From assembly GCA_903881665.1 (NCBI GenBank), contig CAIRUC010000082.1, positions 1 to 46,204 of the forward strand: DNA of 46,204 bases. Reading direction: 5' to 3'. Origin of the DNA: an uncultured Bacteroidota bacterium (GTDB taxonomy: Bacteria > Bacteroidota > Bacteroidia > AKYH767-A > OLB10). The position numbers were made by a program, and so were the translations under genes. The stretch's first letter is position 1. Each line of letters opens with the position of its first letter. The notes under the pieces were generated by a model, which saw only the letters and a list, made by a program, of their open reading frames with translations, did no database searches and had not been told where the DNA came from. This document shows, in pieces, positions 19,372 to 27,405 of the stretch.

Positions 19372-20100
19372 TTAAACAACTGTTCCTCCATCCACTTGAC
19401 GTGATCGAAGTTGTTTATATTCATCACGGCAATTTTTACAATAAAACCATTCACTTGTAAAAGTGGTCTGTTCTTCTTTTCCACAACTATCACAAACGCG
19501 ATTAACCTCCGTTCTTTGATACTGAAGTTTGCTTAAATGTTCGTCGATATATACTGGAGGGAAGTCAAACAAATTAACTTCTTCCAACAAGCGCGGATGA
19601 ACTGGGTAAAATCCATTGGCCCCTTTTACAGCTACCAATACCACTCGTTTGCCCATATCCCTTAAACGCTTTATTAGAGGTTGGTAATCCACATCACCAG
19701 CAAGAATACATGCAATATCAAAAGAACCCGAATGAAAAGCCTGAGCCATTACTGCAGTAGACAAGCCTACCTCTAAACAATTTTCACGGCGCCCTGTTTC
19801 TTTATTTTTAAAATCGAATTCGTAAATCTCGGTATTATACGCACAACGTTTACTTAGCATTTCATAGAACTGCTTTTCACGAACATTATCATGACCAGGT
19901 TTATTTACTGCAATGGTACCAAAGTAATTAGTTCTTACCATATCAACTTTAGCATCTAATTGCTCTTGCAGGTGATTTTTCACCAATAGAGGAAGAGAAC
20001 GATAATCCAATTCAAAATCTTGACGACCATCCAAATTCAATAGATATGGTCTTACATGATACAACCAACTTCCATCAATAAATAGCATTGCTTTTAACAT
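19372..20100 (-). CDS. NYN (PIN-like) domain protein with C-terminal zinc ribbon
   Basis: A 242-aa cytoplasmic protein. Residues 1-180 form an NYN/LabA-like domain of the PIN nuclease fold, with likely metal-binding acids D9 (FIDGSWLY), E110 (ENCLEVGLS) and D136/D138 (AGDVDYQPLI). These acids imply a metal-dependent RNase. The C-terminal 40 residues hold a zinc ribbon: C203-x2-C206 and C221-x2-C224 (VCDSCGKEE, YCKNCRDEY). Known NYN proteins act in RNA processing or decay; no substrate can be named here. It is a single-gene unit with its own terminator, located between dapD and the GH3 fusion, with no obvious functional tie to either. Confidence 0.88.
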   Translation of the reverse strand: MLKAMLFIDGSWLYHVRPYLLNLDGRQDFELDYRSLPLLVKNHLQEQLDAKVDMVRTNYFGTIAVNKPGHDNVREKQFYEMLSKRCAYNTEIYEFDFKNKETGRRENCLEVGLSTAVMAQAFHSGSFDIACILAGDVDYQPLIKRLRDMGKRVVLVAVKGANGFYPVHPRLLEEVNLFDFPPVYIDEHLSKLQYQRTEVNRVCDSCGKEEQTTFTSEWFYCKNCRDEYKQLRSRQVDGGTVV

Positions 20101-20293
20101 AGTTCTAAATGTACGGCATACAAATTAGATTTGTCAAATAATCGATCAAATACGAGTTAATTGTTGAAAAGCACTACACCGCAATCGCTATTTAAGATGA
20201 ATCATTTCACTCGAGAAGTTAAAAACACCACACCAATAAACTCAAAAAAAATAACGTTATAGAACTTAGCATTTACTTAACAACAAACATTGA

Positions 20294-21103
20294 TTAAACG
20301 GCTAATTGAAAATCTCGCAAGGCGTCATTTAACGATGTTTTCTGATCGGTACTTTCTTTTCGTTTACCAATAATTAGTGCGCAAGGAACTTGAAAATCAC
20401 CTGCAGGAAATGACTTCAAATAAGTTCCTGGTATTACAACCGAACGGCTTGGAACAACTCCTTTATATTCAATAGCTTTATCGTTACTTACATCAATTAT
20501 TTTAGTGGATTTCGTAAGCACTACATTGGCTCCTAGCACTGCTTCCTTTTCAACATGAACTCCTTCTACCACAATACAGCGAGACCCAATAAAACAATTA
20601 TCTTCAATGATAACAGGCGCCGCTTGCACAGGTTCTAAAACACCACCAATTCCTACTCCGCCGCTTAAATGTACGTTTTTACCAATTTGAGCGCACGAAC
20701 CCACGGTGGCCCAAGTGTCAACCATGGTACCTGCATCAACATAAGCTCCAATATTTACATAGCTAGGCATCATAATCACCCCTTTCGCCAAGAAACTACC
20801 ATACCGAGCAATTGCATGCGGAACAACTCTCACACCTTTGCTAGCATATCCATTTTTCAAAGGAATTTTATCGTGAAACTCAAAGGGTCCCACTTCGAAA
20901 GTCTTCATTTGCATGATAGGAAAGTATAAAATCACTGCCTTTTTCACCCATTCATTTACTTTCCATCCACCAGCAATAGGCTCAGCCACTCTAATTTCAC
21001 CTCCATCCAACATTTCTATTATAGACTTTATAGCCTGTTGTGTTTCAGGTTGCTGTAGCAATGAACGGTCATTCCAAGCACTTTCGATAAGGATCTGTGA
21101 CAT
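20294..21103 (-). CDS. dapD: 2,3,4,5-tetrahydropyridine-2,6-dicarboxylate N-succinyltransferase DapD
   Basis: A 269-aa cytoplasmic enzyme that succinylates tetrahydrodipicolinate in the succinylase branch of lysine and meso-diaminopimelate synthesis, with succinyl-CoA as donor. The helical N-terminal part has EMLDGGEIRVAEP and GWKVNEWVKKAVILYF, typical of DapD. The core is a left-handed parallel beta helix of hexapeptide repeats (IGAYVDAGTMVDTWATVG, then IGKNVHLSGGVGIGGVLEP), including the conserved MVDTWATVGSCAQIG segment. Full family length. It is divergent from ruvX; both promoters fit in the 86-bp spacer. Confidence 0.96.
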   Translation of the reverse strand: MSQILIESAWNDRSLLQQPETQQAIKSIIEMLDGGEIRVAEPIAGGWKVNEWVKKAVILYFPIMQMKTFEVGPFEFHDKIPLKNGYASKGVRVVPHAIARYGSFLAKGVIMMPSYVNIGAYVDAGTMVDTWATVGSCAQIGKNVHLSGGVGIGGVLEPVQAAPVIIEDNCFIGSRCIVVEGVHVEKEAVLGANVVLTKSTKIIDVSNDKAIEYKGVVPSRSVVIPGTYLKSFPAGDFQVPCALIIGKRKESTDQKTSLNDALRDFQLAV

Positions 21104-21146
21104 CGATTTGATGGTTATTAAAATAAATTGAGAATAGTTATGAGGC

Positions 21147-21154
21147 CAAAAATA
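21147..21154 (-). promoter_or_regulatory. -7 element for dapD
   Basis: Minus-strand TATTTTTG is an exact TAnnTTTG match, giving a leader of about 38 nt before the ATG at 21103. No clear -33 TTTG. Confidence 0.45.
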
Positions 21155-21176
21155 TAAATTTAAGAGCAGTTCTTCC

Positions 21177-21184
21177 TACCTTTG
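21177..21184 (+). promoter_or_regulatory. -7 element directly at the ruvX start (predicted leaderless)
   Basis: TACCTTTG is an exact TAnnTTTG match and only 5 nt separate it from the ATG at 21190. Since transcription in Bacteroidota starts about 4-7 nt after this element, the A of the ATG is the likely +1. Confidence 0.6.
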
Positions 21185-21189
21185 CTGCG

Positions 21190-21615
21190 ATGGCGCGAAT
21201 AATGGCAATTGATTATGGAAGTAAAAGAACCGGATTAGCGGTAACCGACCCTTCACAAATCATTGCTACCGCACTTGAAACGGTACCCACTCACAAAATC
21301 TTCGAGTATTTGAAGCATTATATTGCGAAAGAAATTGTAGAATGTTTCGTTGTTGGCGACCCTCGTCGTTTGAACAATGAGATGTCGGAGACCACCCATC
21401 TTACCAATCAATTTGTAAACAAATTGAAAAAGGAAATTCCGGGAATTCCAGTAAAACGACTTGATGAGCGCTTTACATCAGTAATGGCGGCCAAAAGTTT
21501 AATCGAAAGCGGACAATCGCGCAAAACCCGTAAGGATAAATCTATTCTTGATAAAATAAGTGCCACCATTCTATTGCAAAACTATTTAACAACTCTTCCT
21601 TCAAAGAATTTATGA
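21190..21615 (+). CDS. ruvX: Putative pre-16S rRNA nuclease / Holliday junction resolvase RuvX (YqgF)
   Basis: A 141-aa RNase H-fold nuclease. The first catalytic Asp is D7 in AIDYGSKRTGLAVTD; FVVGDPRRLN, the Glu/Arg motif LDERFTSVMA, and the final DKISATILLQNYL supply the remaining family landmarks. In E. coli YqgF processes the 5' end of 16S rRNA; a Holliday junction role is the older annotation. First gene of a ruvX-def-aroK operon: it overlaps def by 4 nt (ATGA). The start is fixed by the -7 element lying immediately upstream. Confidence 0.93.
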   Translation: MARIMAIDYGSKRTGLAVTDPSQIIATALETVPTHKIFEYLKHYIAKEIVECFVVGDPRRLNNEMSETTHLTNQFVNKLKKEIPGIPVKRLDERFTSVMAAKSLIESGQSRKTRKDKSILDKISATILLQNYLTTLPSKNL

Positions 21616-22172
21616 TTTACCCTATTGTAGCTTACGGCGATCCGGTATTAAGAAAAAAAGCAGAACCTATTAGCAGTGATTATCCTAAATTTAATGATAT
21701 CCTGCAAAGTATGTTTGATACGATGTATAAAAGTAATGGTGTTGGACTAGCCGCGCCACAAGTTGGACTTTCCATTCGAATGTTTGTTATCGACACCTCT
21801 CCATTTAAGGATGAAGAAGAAGGTACAGCTAATTTCAAGAAAGTTTTTCTCAATGCAGAAATAATCGCTGAAGACGGAAAGAAATTTAAATTCAACGAAG
21901 GATGCTTAAGTATACCAGGAATTCGCGAAGACATAGAACGATTACCGAACCTTACAATTCGTTATCAAGATGAAAATTTCATTGAGCACACCGAGATTTT
22001 TTCGGGAATCAAAGCAAGAGTCATTCAGCACGAATATGATCATATTGAAGGCATCCTTTTCACCGACCGACTTACTCCTTTAAAAAAACAATTATTAAAA
22101 GGAAGATTAATCGATATTTCAAAAGGAAAAGTAGATGCCGATTATAAAATGAAATTCTACGTAAAGAAATAG
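21612..22172 (+). CDS. def: Peptide deformylase
   Basis: A 186-aa metalloenzyme that removes the N-formyl group from nascent proteins. All three motifs are intact: GVGLAAPQVG, EGCLSIPGIRE (metal-binding Cys) and QHEYDHIEG (two metal-binding His and the catalytic Glu). A Bacteroidota-type loop between the first two motifs (KDEEEGTANFKK) is present. It overlaps ruvX by 4 nt and aroK follows after 9 nt, so translation is coupled to the housekeeping operon. Confidence 0.97.
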   Translation: MIYPIVAYGDPVLRKKAEPISSDYPKFNDILQSMFDTMYKSNGVGLAAPQVGLSIRMFVIDTSPFKDEEEGTANFKKVFLNAEIIAEDGKKFKFNEGCLSIPGIREDIERLPNLTIRYQDENFIEHTEIFSGIKARVIQHEYDHIEGILFTDRLTPLKKQLLKGRLIDISKGKVDADYKMKFYVKK

Positions 22173-22181
22173 TTTATTGAA

Positions 22182-22706
22182 ATGATATCGACGCGAATTT
22201 TTTTAATCGGATTTATGGGTTCCGGAAAATCGTCGGTAGGTAAAGAATTAGCAAAATTGCTTCAATATCAATTTATCGACCTTGATGAAGAGATTGAAAA
22301 GCGGGAAAAGAAATCGATTAGCGCTATTTTTTCGGAATCGGGCGAGCACCACTTCAGGAAAACCGAACAATTTGTATTAAAAGACATAATCCACAACAAC
22401 CACGTAGTTATTGCAACTGGAGGAGGATGTGCATTGCACGAAAACAACTTTCAAATAATGGAAAAGGAAGGCACTACGGTTTATCTTGAAGCTCATGCAG
22501 GCACCTTATTTCACCGATTAGCTCCCGTTAAAAAGAATAGACCGTTAATAGCTTCTAAAGGAGATATCGAATTAATGGAATATATTTCTGATACGTTACA
22601 AGAACGATCGCCCTATTACCATCAAGCTAAAATAAAAACAGATGCAGGGGGTAGCATAAGCGACGTTGCTCGCACTATTGAAATTCAACTTCACAATAAT
22701 TCATAA
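22182..22706 (+). CDS. aroK: Shikimate kinase
   Basis: A 174-aa cytoplasmic kinase of the aromatic amino acid pathway (shikimate to shikimate 3-phosphate, ATP-dependent). The Walker A loop is GFMGSGKSSVGKELA (about residues 10-24). DLDEEIEKREKKSI is the shikimate-binding acidic segment, FRKTEQ follows with the substrate-binding Arg, and ATGGGCAL is the glycine-rich Walker-B region. NRPLI and the ERSPYYHQA arginine form the lid region. Last gene of the ruvX-def-aroK operon, closed by a strong terminator. Confidence 0.95.
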   Translation: MISTRIFLIGFMGSGKSSVGKELAKLLQYQFIDLDEEIEKREKKSISAIFSESGEHHFRKTEQFVLKDIIHNNHVVIATGGGCALHENNFQIMEKEGTTVYLEAHAGTLFHRLAPVKKNRPLIASKGDIELMEYISDTLQERSPYYHQAKIKTDAGGSISDVARTIEIQLHNNS

Positions 22707-22707
22707 A

Positions 22708-22729
22708 AAAGGCACCCAAAGGTGCCTTT
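22708..22729. terminator. Bidirectional terminator between aroK and batC
   Basis: A perfect 9-bp stem, AAAGGCACC (22708-22716) and GGTGCCTTT (22721-22729), with a 4-nt loop, flanked by A-run and T-rich sequence on the two sides. It terminates both the aroK operon and the minus-strand bat operon. Confidence 0.92.
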
Positions 22730-22738
22730 CAATTTTTA

Positions 22739-23461
22739 CTACCAATCCTTATCTGGATTACCATTTGAAGATTCGAATCGCTTTGCTTTTTTCTTTTGCA
22801 GATTTTGCTCTTCATTTTTCAATGCCTGCAACATTCTCTCTGCTTCCTCTTTCGAAATTTTAGGTTTCGATTTTTGTTGTTTTGCCTGTTCTTTTTGCTG
22901 CTGCTGATCTTGCTGTTGTTGTTTCTGTTGATCTTTCTTTTGCTGATCTTGCTTTTGTTGATCTTGCTTTTGTTGATCTTTTTTCTGATCCTTATTTTGA
23001 TTCTTTTGATCTTTATTCTTCTGATCTTTATTTTGCTGCCTTAATTTCGAAAGAGCATACGCCAAATTATATCGGGCATCGTCATCATTCGGATTTAATC
23101 GAAGTGCCATTTTATAGGCCTCTAAACTTTCTTTATACTTTTCCGTATTCATTAAAGTATTACCAAGATTATAGTACGATTTTGAAAGCTCCTCAGGATT
23201 CTTACTAATGCCCGAAGATTGAAGAAATTGTTTTCCTGCTTCTTCAAAATTCTTTTGCTTATAATACGCATTTCCTAAATTATAATTACCAGCAAAGCTC
23301 TGCGGATCCTTTTCTAACGAACCTTTATAGTCGATTTCGGCATCCTTATATTTTTTATCCTTATAGGCGCTATTGCCTCTACGAATCATGTTATTTGCTT
23401 TCTGAGCGGAAGCTGTTAGCGACAATAAAACGGGAAGTATGTATAAGTACTTTCTCATCAT
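22739..23461 (-). CDS. batC: BatC-like tetratricopeptide protein, last gene of the bat operon
   Basis: A 240-aa exported protein. After the signal peptide (ending near LTASAQ) there are about three TPR repeats at residues 20-140 (NNMIRRGNSAYKDKKYKDAE, YNLGNAYYKQKNFEEAGKQF, YYNLGNTLMNTEKYKESLEA). Next comes a low-complexity stretch of Lys, Asp and Gln (about 143-197) encoded by 15-bp tandem repeats. The C-terminus carries a conserved-looking helical tail ending NPDKDW, as is usual in BatC proteins. Bat proteins form a membrane-associated complex linked to aerotolerance and stress. The start overlaps batB by 4 nt. Antisense reading frames here are artefacts of the repetitive sequence. Confidence 0.85.
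   Translation of the reverse strand: MMRKYLYILPVLLSLTASAQKANNMIRRGNSAYKDKKYKDAEIDYKGSLEKDPQSFAGNYNLGNAYYKQKNFEEAGKQFLQSSGISKNPEELSKSYYNLGNTLMNTEKYKESLEAYKMALRLNPNDDDARYNLAYALSKLRQQNKDQKNKDQKNQNKDQKKDQQKQDQQKQDQQKKDQQKQQQQDQQQQKEQAKQQKSKPKISKEEAERMLQALKNEEQNLQKKKAKRFESSNGNPDKDW
22926..22985 (-). repeat. 15-bp tandem repeat coding the Gln/Asp/Lys tract of BatC
   Basis: The hexamer GATCTT recurs on the plus strand at 22930, 22945, 22960 and 22975, exactly 15 nt apart, followed by looser copies at 12- and 9-nt multiples up to about 23035. It encodes repeated DQQKQ units. Unit length is a multiple of three, so copy-number change would alter tract length without a frameshift. Confidence 0.75.
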
Positions 23462-24504
23462 GCTTCATTTTTAGTTACAGCAAAGGGGTTCCATTGAGCA
23501 AACCATTTACTTTTCTTTTCTCCTAAAAGAAAATCGATCAACAGCAACACAAAAGCTCCAAACAAAAAATACTGAAATTGATTTTCGTAGTCGGTATACA
23601 TTTTTGCTTTAAACTCTTTCTTATCGAGTCCGTTTAATTCCTTTAATATCAAATCCAATCCGTCATCACTATTCGTGGCCTGTATAAACCGTCCCTTTCC
23701 AGCATCAGCTATTTCATTCAACATATTTTGATCGAGTTTAGAGATAACAGTTGTTCCTGAATTATCTTGACGAAATCCCACTCTGGTACCATTATTATAA
23801 ATGGGTATTGGTGCGCCATTAGTAGATCCCATTCCGATCGTATATACTTTTATGCCCTGCTCTGCCGCACTCTTCGCCGATTCAACAGCATCATCTTCAT
23901 GATTTTCACCATCAGTAATAATAACAATTGCGCTATGCTTTTTAATAGTATCGGTAAATGAAGTAGAAGCAAGATCTATTGCAGCTCCTATAGCAGTTCC
24001 TTGCTTAGGAACAATATCTGGTTCAATTTGAGAAAGGAAAAGTTTAGCCGCAGCATAATCGGTAGTAATTGGAAGTTGCATGTAGGCATCTCCAGCAAAA
24101 ACTACAATCCCGATACGATCACCTTCTAATCGATCAATCAAACGGCTTACGGCCTGCTTAGATCGTTCAAGGCGATTGGGGCGAATATCTTCAGAACGCA
24201 TGCTATTAGAAACGTCAATACAAATAATAATATCAGCACCTTTCCTTTTCACTTCTTCTAGTTTAGAACCTATCAAAGGGCCGCAAACACCAATTGTCAT
24301 TAAAATAAAACCAGTCCATAATATCCAGAATTTTATACCAGGTCGAGAAACAGAAACATCGGGAAATAATCGTTGCACAAGAAGAGGATTCCCAAACTTT
24401 TGAATGGACTGCCTTTTCCATTTGCGCATCATATAATACATAATCAGTAGCACAGGTGCAAGTGCAAACAGATAGATCATTGATGGATGTTGAAACTTAA
24501 ACAT
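23458..24504 (-). CDS. batB: BatB: membrane-anchored von Willebrand factor A domain protein
   Basis: A 348-aa inner-membrane protein. Two N-terminal membrane segments (about 10-25 and 58-78) precede the VWA domain. Its MIDAS metal site is visible as D97-V-S99-N-S101 (CIDVSNSMRSEDIRPNRLER), the threonine in TDYAAAKLF and the acid in ITDGENHED. A third membrane segment lies near the C-terminus (YFLFGAFVLLLIDFLLG). Part of the Bat complex first linked to aerotolerance in Bacteroides fragilis, with MoxR-type chaperones thought to act on the VWA domains. 19 nt downstream of batA and overlapping batC by 4 nt. Confidence 0.92.
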   Translation of the reverse strand: MFKFQHPSMIYLFALAPVLLIMYYMMRKWKRQSIQKFGNPLLVQRLFPDVSVSRPGIKFWILWTGFILMTIGVCGPLIGSKLEEVKRKGADIIICIDVSNSMRSEDIRPNRLERSKQAVSRLIDRLEGDRIGIVVFAGDAYMQLPITTDYAAAKLFLSQIEPDIVPKQGTAIGAAIDLASTSFTDTIKKHSAIVIITDGENHEDDAVESAKSAAEQGIKVYTIGMGSTNGAPIPIYNNGTRVGFRQDNSGTTVISKLDQNMLNEIADAGKGRFIQATNSDDGLDLILKELNGLDKKEFKAKMYTDYENQFQYFLFGAFVLLLIDFLLGEKKSKWFAQWNPFAVTKNEA

Positions 24505-24523
24505 AGTGAATTAGCAATTCGAT

Positions 24524-25531
24524 TTATGGTAAACTCTTTAAAACAGTATAACGTAAAATCAACTCAGAAACAAAGAATGACAATGCTATCAATACAAAGG
24601 GAAGATATTCTTCGGTGTGGCGATTAAACTCAGTAACTTCAATCTTCGACTTTTCCATTCTATCGATTTCTTTAAACACACCTTCAAGCGCCTTATTATT
24701 AGTAGCGCGGAAGTATTTTCCCTCTGTATTTCCTGCCACTTGCGTTAGTAAATCTTCATCAATTTGCACTTCCATGTTTTGGTACTGAACCCCAAATGGA
24801 GTTTTAAATGGATAAGGCGCCATTCCCTTAGTACCAACTCCTATTGAATAAACGCGTATTCCAAATGTCTTTGCGATTTCACCCGCAGTAGCTGGAGGTA
24901 TCGAGCCTGCATTATTTACTCCATCCGTAATTAATACAATTACTTTGCTTTTTGTTTTCGCATCTTTCACCCTAGTAACTGCAGTAGCAAGACCTTCGCC
25001 AATAGCTGTTCCATCTTCTAACATTCCAGGCTTAATATCCTTCATTAAATTTCTCAGTACCGAATGATCTGAAGTTATAGGGCATTGTGTAAAACTCTCA
25101 CCACTAAAAATCACTAAACCAATTAAATCATTCGGGCGCCCGTCAATGAAATCGAGGGCTACTTTCTTAGCCGCTTCAATACGATTCGGACGAAAATCTT
25201 CGGCCAACATACTCGTTGAAATATCGAGTGCTACAACAATAGAAATACCTTCGGTAGTAACATTTGAAGAACTCGAAGATGATTGAGGACGAGCTAACGA
25301 AACAATTAATAATGTAATTGTAATAAAACGAAATACCAATGGCAGATTCACTAATTTTTGCTTCCATGACTTTGGATAATTTCTAAAAGCATCAGTGCTA
25401 CTAATATTTATTACAGGAAGAGTAAATCGCTTTACTCTCCAATAATAAGCTGCCATTAAAGGCAAAATCAACAGCAACCAAAAAAACTGTGGATGTTTAA
25501 ACGTGAAAGAATTCCAATCTAAAAAACTCAT
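24524..25531 (-). CDS. batA: BatA: membrane-anchored von Willebrand factor A domain protein
   Basis: A 335-aa paralogue of BatB with the same layout: membrane segments at about 15-31 and 66-80, VWA domain, and a C-terminal segment (YLPFVLIALSFFVSELIL). The MIDAS site D103-I-S105-T-S107 (ALDISTSMLAEDFRPNR) and ITDGVNNAG are intact. A serine run (PQSSSSSSN) links the second membrane segment to the VWA domain. The start overlaps the upstream membrane-protein gene by 4 nt (ATGA). BatA and BatB probably arose by tandem duplication. Confidence 0.92.
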   Translation of the reverse strand: MSFLDWNSFTFKHPQFFWLLLILPLMAAYYWRVKRFTLPVINISSTDAFRNYPKSWKQKLVNLPLVFRFITITLLIVSLARPQSSSSSSNVTTEGISIVVALDISTSMLAEDFRPNRIEAAKKVALDFIDGRPNDLIGLVIFSGESFTQCPITSDHSVLRNLMKDIKPGMLEDGTAIGEGLATAVTRVKDAKTKSKVIVLITDGVNNAGSIPPATAGEIAKTFGIRVYSIGVGTKGMAPYPFKTPFGVQYQNMEVQIDEDLLTQVAGNTEGKYFRATNNKALEGVFKEIDRMEKSKIEVTEFNRHTEEYLPFVLIALSFFVSELILRYTVLKSLP

Positions 25532-26496
25532 AATGATACCTCCATTTTATTATCAGCTTCTTCCATAATCGGATTTCTCTCTGGTTCAGGAGTGGTTTTA
25601 TCAACAAAAGAAACTGCATTTTTAAAACTCAACTCGTGTTCTGAATTATGAGGTAATACCTTTGCAAATTTTACCAAGTCGGCAAGTCGTAATACATAAG
25701 CTAACTCATCTTGCAATTGCTTATCATTTTGATGAATAAAAGCATGCGCTAAAATCTCGTCGGATGTAAATTCCATTGCAGGAAGCATCCAACGATGTTG
25801 AATATATAATCTCAAGATATCGGTCAGTTCACTATAATATGCTTTTACAAGATTGCGTTGCCATAATTGCTTTTTATCTAATTCATTTAAAGCGGTCATC
25901 GCAATTTCGTAGGCAGGTTTGCGAACAATAGATTTCACTTCAGCTAAATCATCTTTTTTCTTCGCATTAATGAAATACAAAATTACCAAACCAACAATTA
26001 GAATTGTCACTAACCAAGCTAGCACCATTAGTAAAATAAAAAACATATCATAAGGCACTACAACAACTCCGTGAATATCTCGAATAGCTTTAGAAGTATC
26101 AACGGGAACTAAATAAACAGAAATTCGCAAAGGATCTGTGTATGCTTTCACCGGTTCACCTTTAACATTATAATCGATTACAAATCCAGGAATAGTATAT
26201 GCTCCTGAATCGAATGCCATGAATGTTACTTTTTGAGACCGAAGTAAAATCCCTTGATCATCAACAGGCAATGTATCTATTCCACCGTTCTGCACAACTT
26301 CTAAGCCCCCTATCGAATCAGCGATATAAGGCCAGTTTATTGCAATAGACTTTGGTTGAGTAATGGTTAACACTAACGTAAATGGTTGACCAATAACTAC
26401 CGTAGCTGTATCGAGTTTAGCGGTAGCAACAACACCTTGCCCATTCATCAGAAAAGGCAAAAACAATGCTATATAGAGTAAAATATTTCTTTTCAT
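25528..26496 (-). CDS. Membrane protein of the bat operon (between DUF58 and batA)
   Basis: A 322-aa bitopic membrane protein found in this position in Bacteroidota bat clusters. A signal peptide (ending near FLMNGQ) is followed by a beta-rich periplasmic domain (about 21-148; DTATVVIGQPFTLVLTIT, FDSGAYTIPGF), which resembles the N-terminal part of BatD/BT-type proteins. One membrane helix spans about 151-177. The cytoplasmic part is helical (KQLWQRNLVKAYYSELTDIL, YIQHRW), resembling DUF4381-type proteins. Its role is presumably structural, coupling the periplasm to MoxR/DUF58 on the inside; this is inference. 4 nt from DUF58 and overlapping batA by 4 nt. Confidence 0.8.
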   Translation of the reverse strand: MKRNILLYIALFLPFLMNGQGVVATAKLDTATVVIGQPFTLVLTITQPKSIAINWPYIADSIGGLEVVQNGGIDTLPVDDQGILLRSQKVTFMAFDSGAYTIPGFVIDYNVKGEPVKAYTDPLRISVYLVPVDTSKAIRDIHGVVVVPYDMFFILLMVLAWLVTILIVGLVILYFINAKKKDDLAEVKSIVRKPAYEIAMTALNELDKKQLWQRNLVKAYYSELTDILRLYIQHRWMLPAMEFTSDEILAHAFIHQNDKQLQDELAYVLRLADLVKFAKVLPHNSEHELSFKNAVSFVDKTTPEPERNPIMEEADNKMEVSL

Positions 26497-26500
26497 TCTA

Positions 26501-27376
26501 TTATGCTCTTCTTTCTCGACGTTTAAATAAATTCAGCAAAGGTTGTACGTAAGGTTGATCGGTAAGTAATAAGGTATGATCGACTCCACTTCTATTTAAC
26601 AAATCATTTACCCTTCTATCGGTTTGTTTCCACCATAAATTATAATCACGTCGCAGGTTAGCATTTGAGGTATCCATCAAACTTACCTCGCCAGTTTCAG
26701 CATCTATAAATCGAACTAAGCCTACATCTGGCATTACAGCTTCACGCGAATCCATAATTCTCAATGCAGCAAGGTCATGTTTTTTTGAGGCCACTTTCAA
26801 AGCATCTTCATATCCCATTCCTATAAAATCAGATATCACAAAGCAGATACTTTTTTTCTTAATCATATTATTAAGGTAACGTAATGCGCCCCCAATATCT
26901 GTTTGTGTGCCCGTAGGTTGAAAATTTATTAGCTCCCGAATAATTCTCAATATATGCGTCTTCCCTTTTTTGGGAGGAATAAACAATTCGATTTTATTGG
27001 AGAAGAATATCACACCTGCTTTATCGTTATTTTCAATTGCTGAAAATGCTAAGACGGCTGTAATTTCAGTAATGAGGTCGCGCTTAAACTGCACGTTAGT
27101 GCCGAAATTTCCAGAAGCACTTACATCAACGAGCATCATAACCGTTAACTCACGTTCTTCTTCGAAAACCTTTACATAAGGATGATTGAATCGTGCTGTA
27201 ACATTCCAATCAATTGTACGAATATCATCACCTTCTACATATTCTCGTACCTCACTGAATGCCATTCCACGACCTTTGAAAGCAGAATGATACTCGCCCG
27301 AAAAAATCTGAGCGGACAACCCTCGGGTTTTAATCTCGATTTTCCTGACCTTCTTCAGTAATTCTGATGATTCCAT
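26501..27376 (-). CDS. DUF58 domain protein (VWA-like), MoxR-associated
   Basis: A 291-aa cytoplasmic protein. The DUF58 signature covers about residues 33-70 (FKGRGMAFSEVREYVEGDD, then IRTIDWNVTAR). A VWA-like fold follows with an apparent MIDAS D84-V-S86-A-S88 (LVDVSASGNFG), and FVISDFIGMGYEDA near the end. DUF58 genes nearly always follow moxR, and the pair is thought to act in assembly of protein complexes. Here it is 29 nt downstream of moxR and 4 nt upstream of the bat membrane protein. Confidence 0.92.
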   Translation of the reverse strand: MESSELLKKVRKIEIKTRGLSAQIFSGEYHSAFKGRGMAFSEVREYVEGDDIRTIDWNVTARFNHPYVKVFEEERELTVMMLVDVSASGNFGTNVQFKRDLITEITAVLAFSAIENNDKAGVIFFSNKIELFIPPKKGKTHILRIIRELINFQPTGTQTDIGGALRYLNNMIKKKSICFVISDFIGMGYEDALKVASKKHDLAALRIMDSREAVMPDVGLVRFIDAETGEVSLMDTSNANLRRDYNLWWKQTDRRVNDLLNRSGVDHTLLLTDQPYVQPLLNLFKRRERRA

Positions 27377-27405
27377 ACTACGTTAAACACCTATTGAAAA
27401 CAAAT

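Noticed and set aside
22666..23208. Several open frames antisense to batC
   Set aside because: They are produced by the Gln/Lys/Asp-coding repeats, giving Leu/Phe/Ile-rich low-complexity translations with no start context or family similarity.
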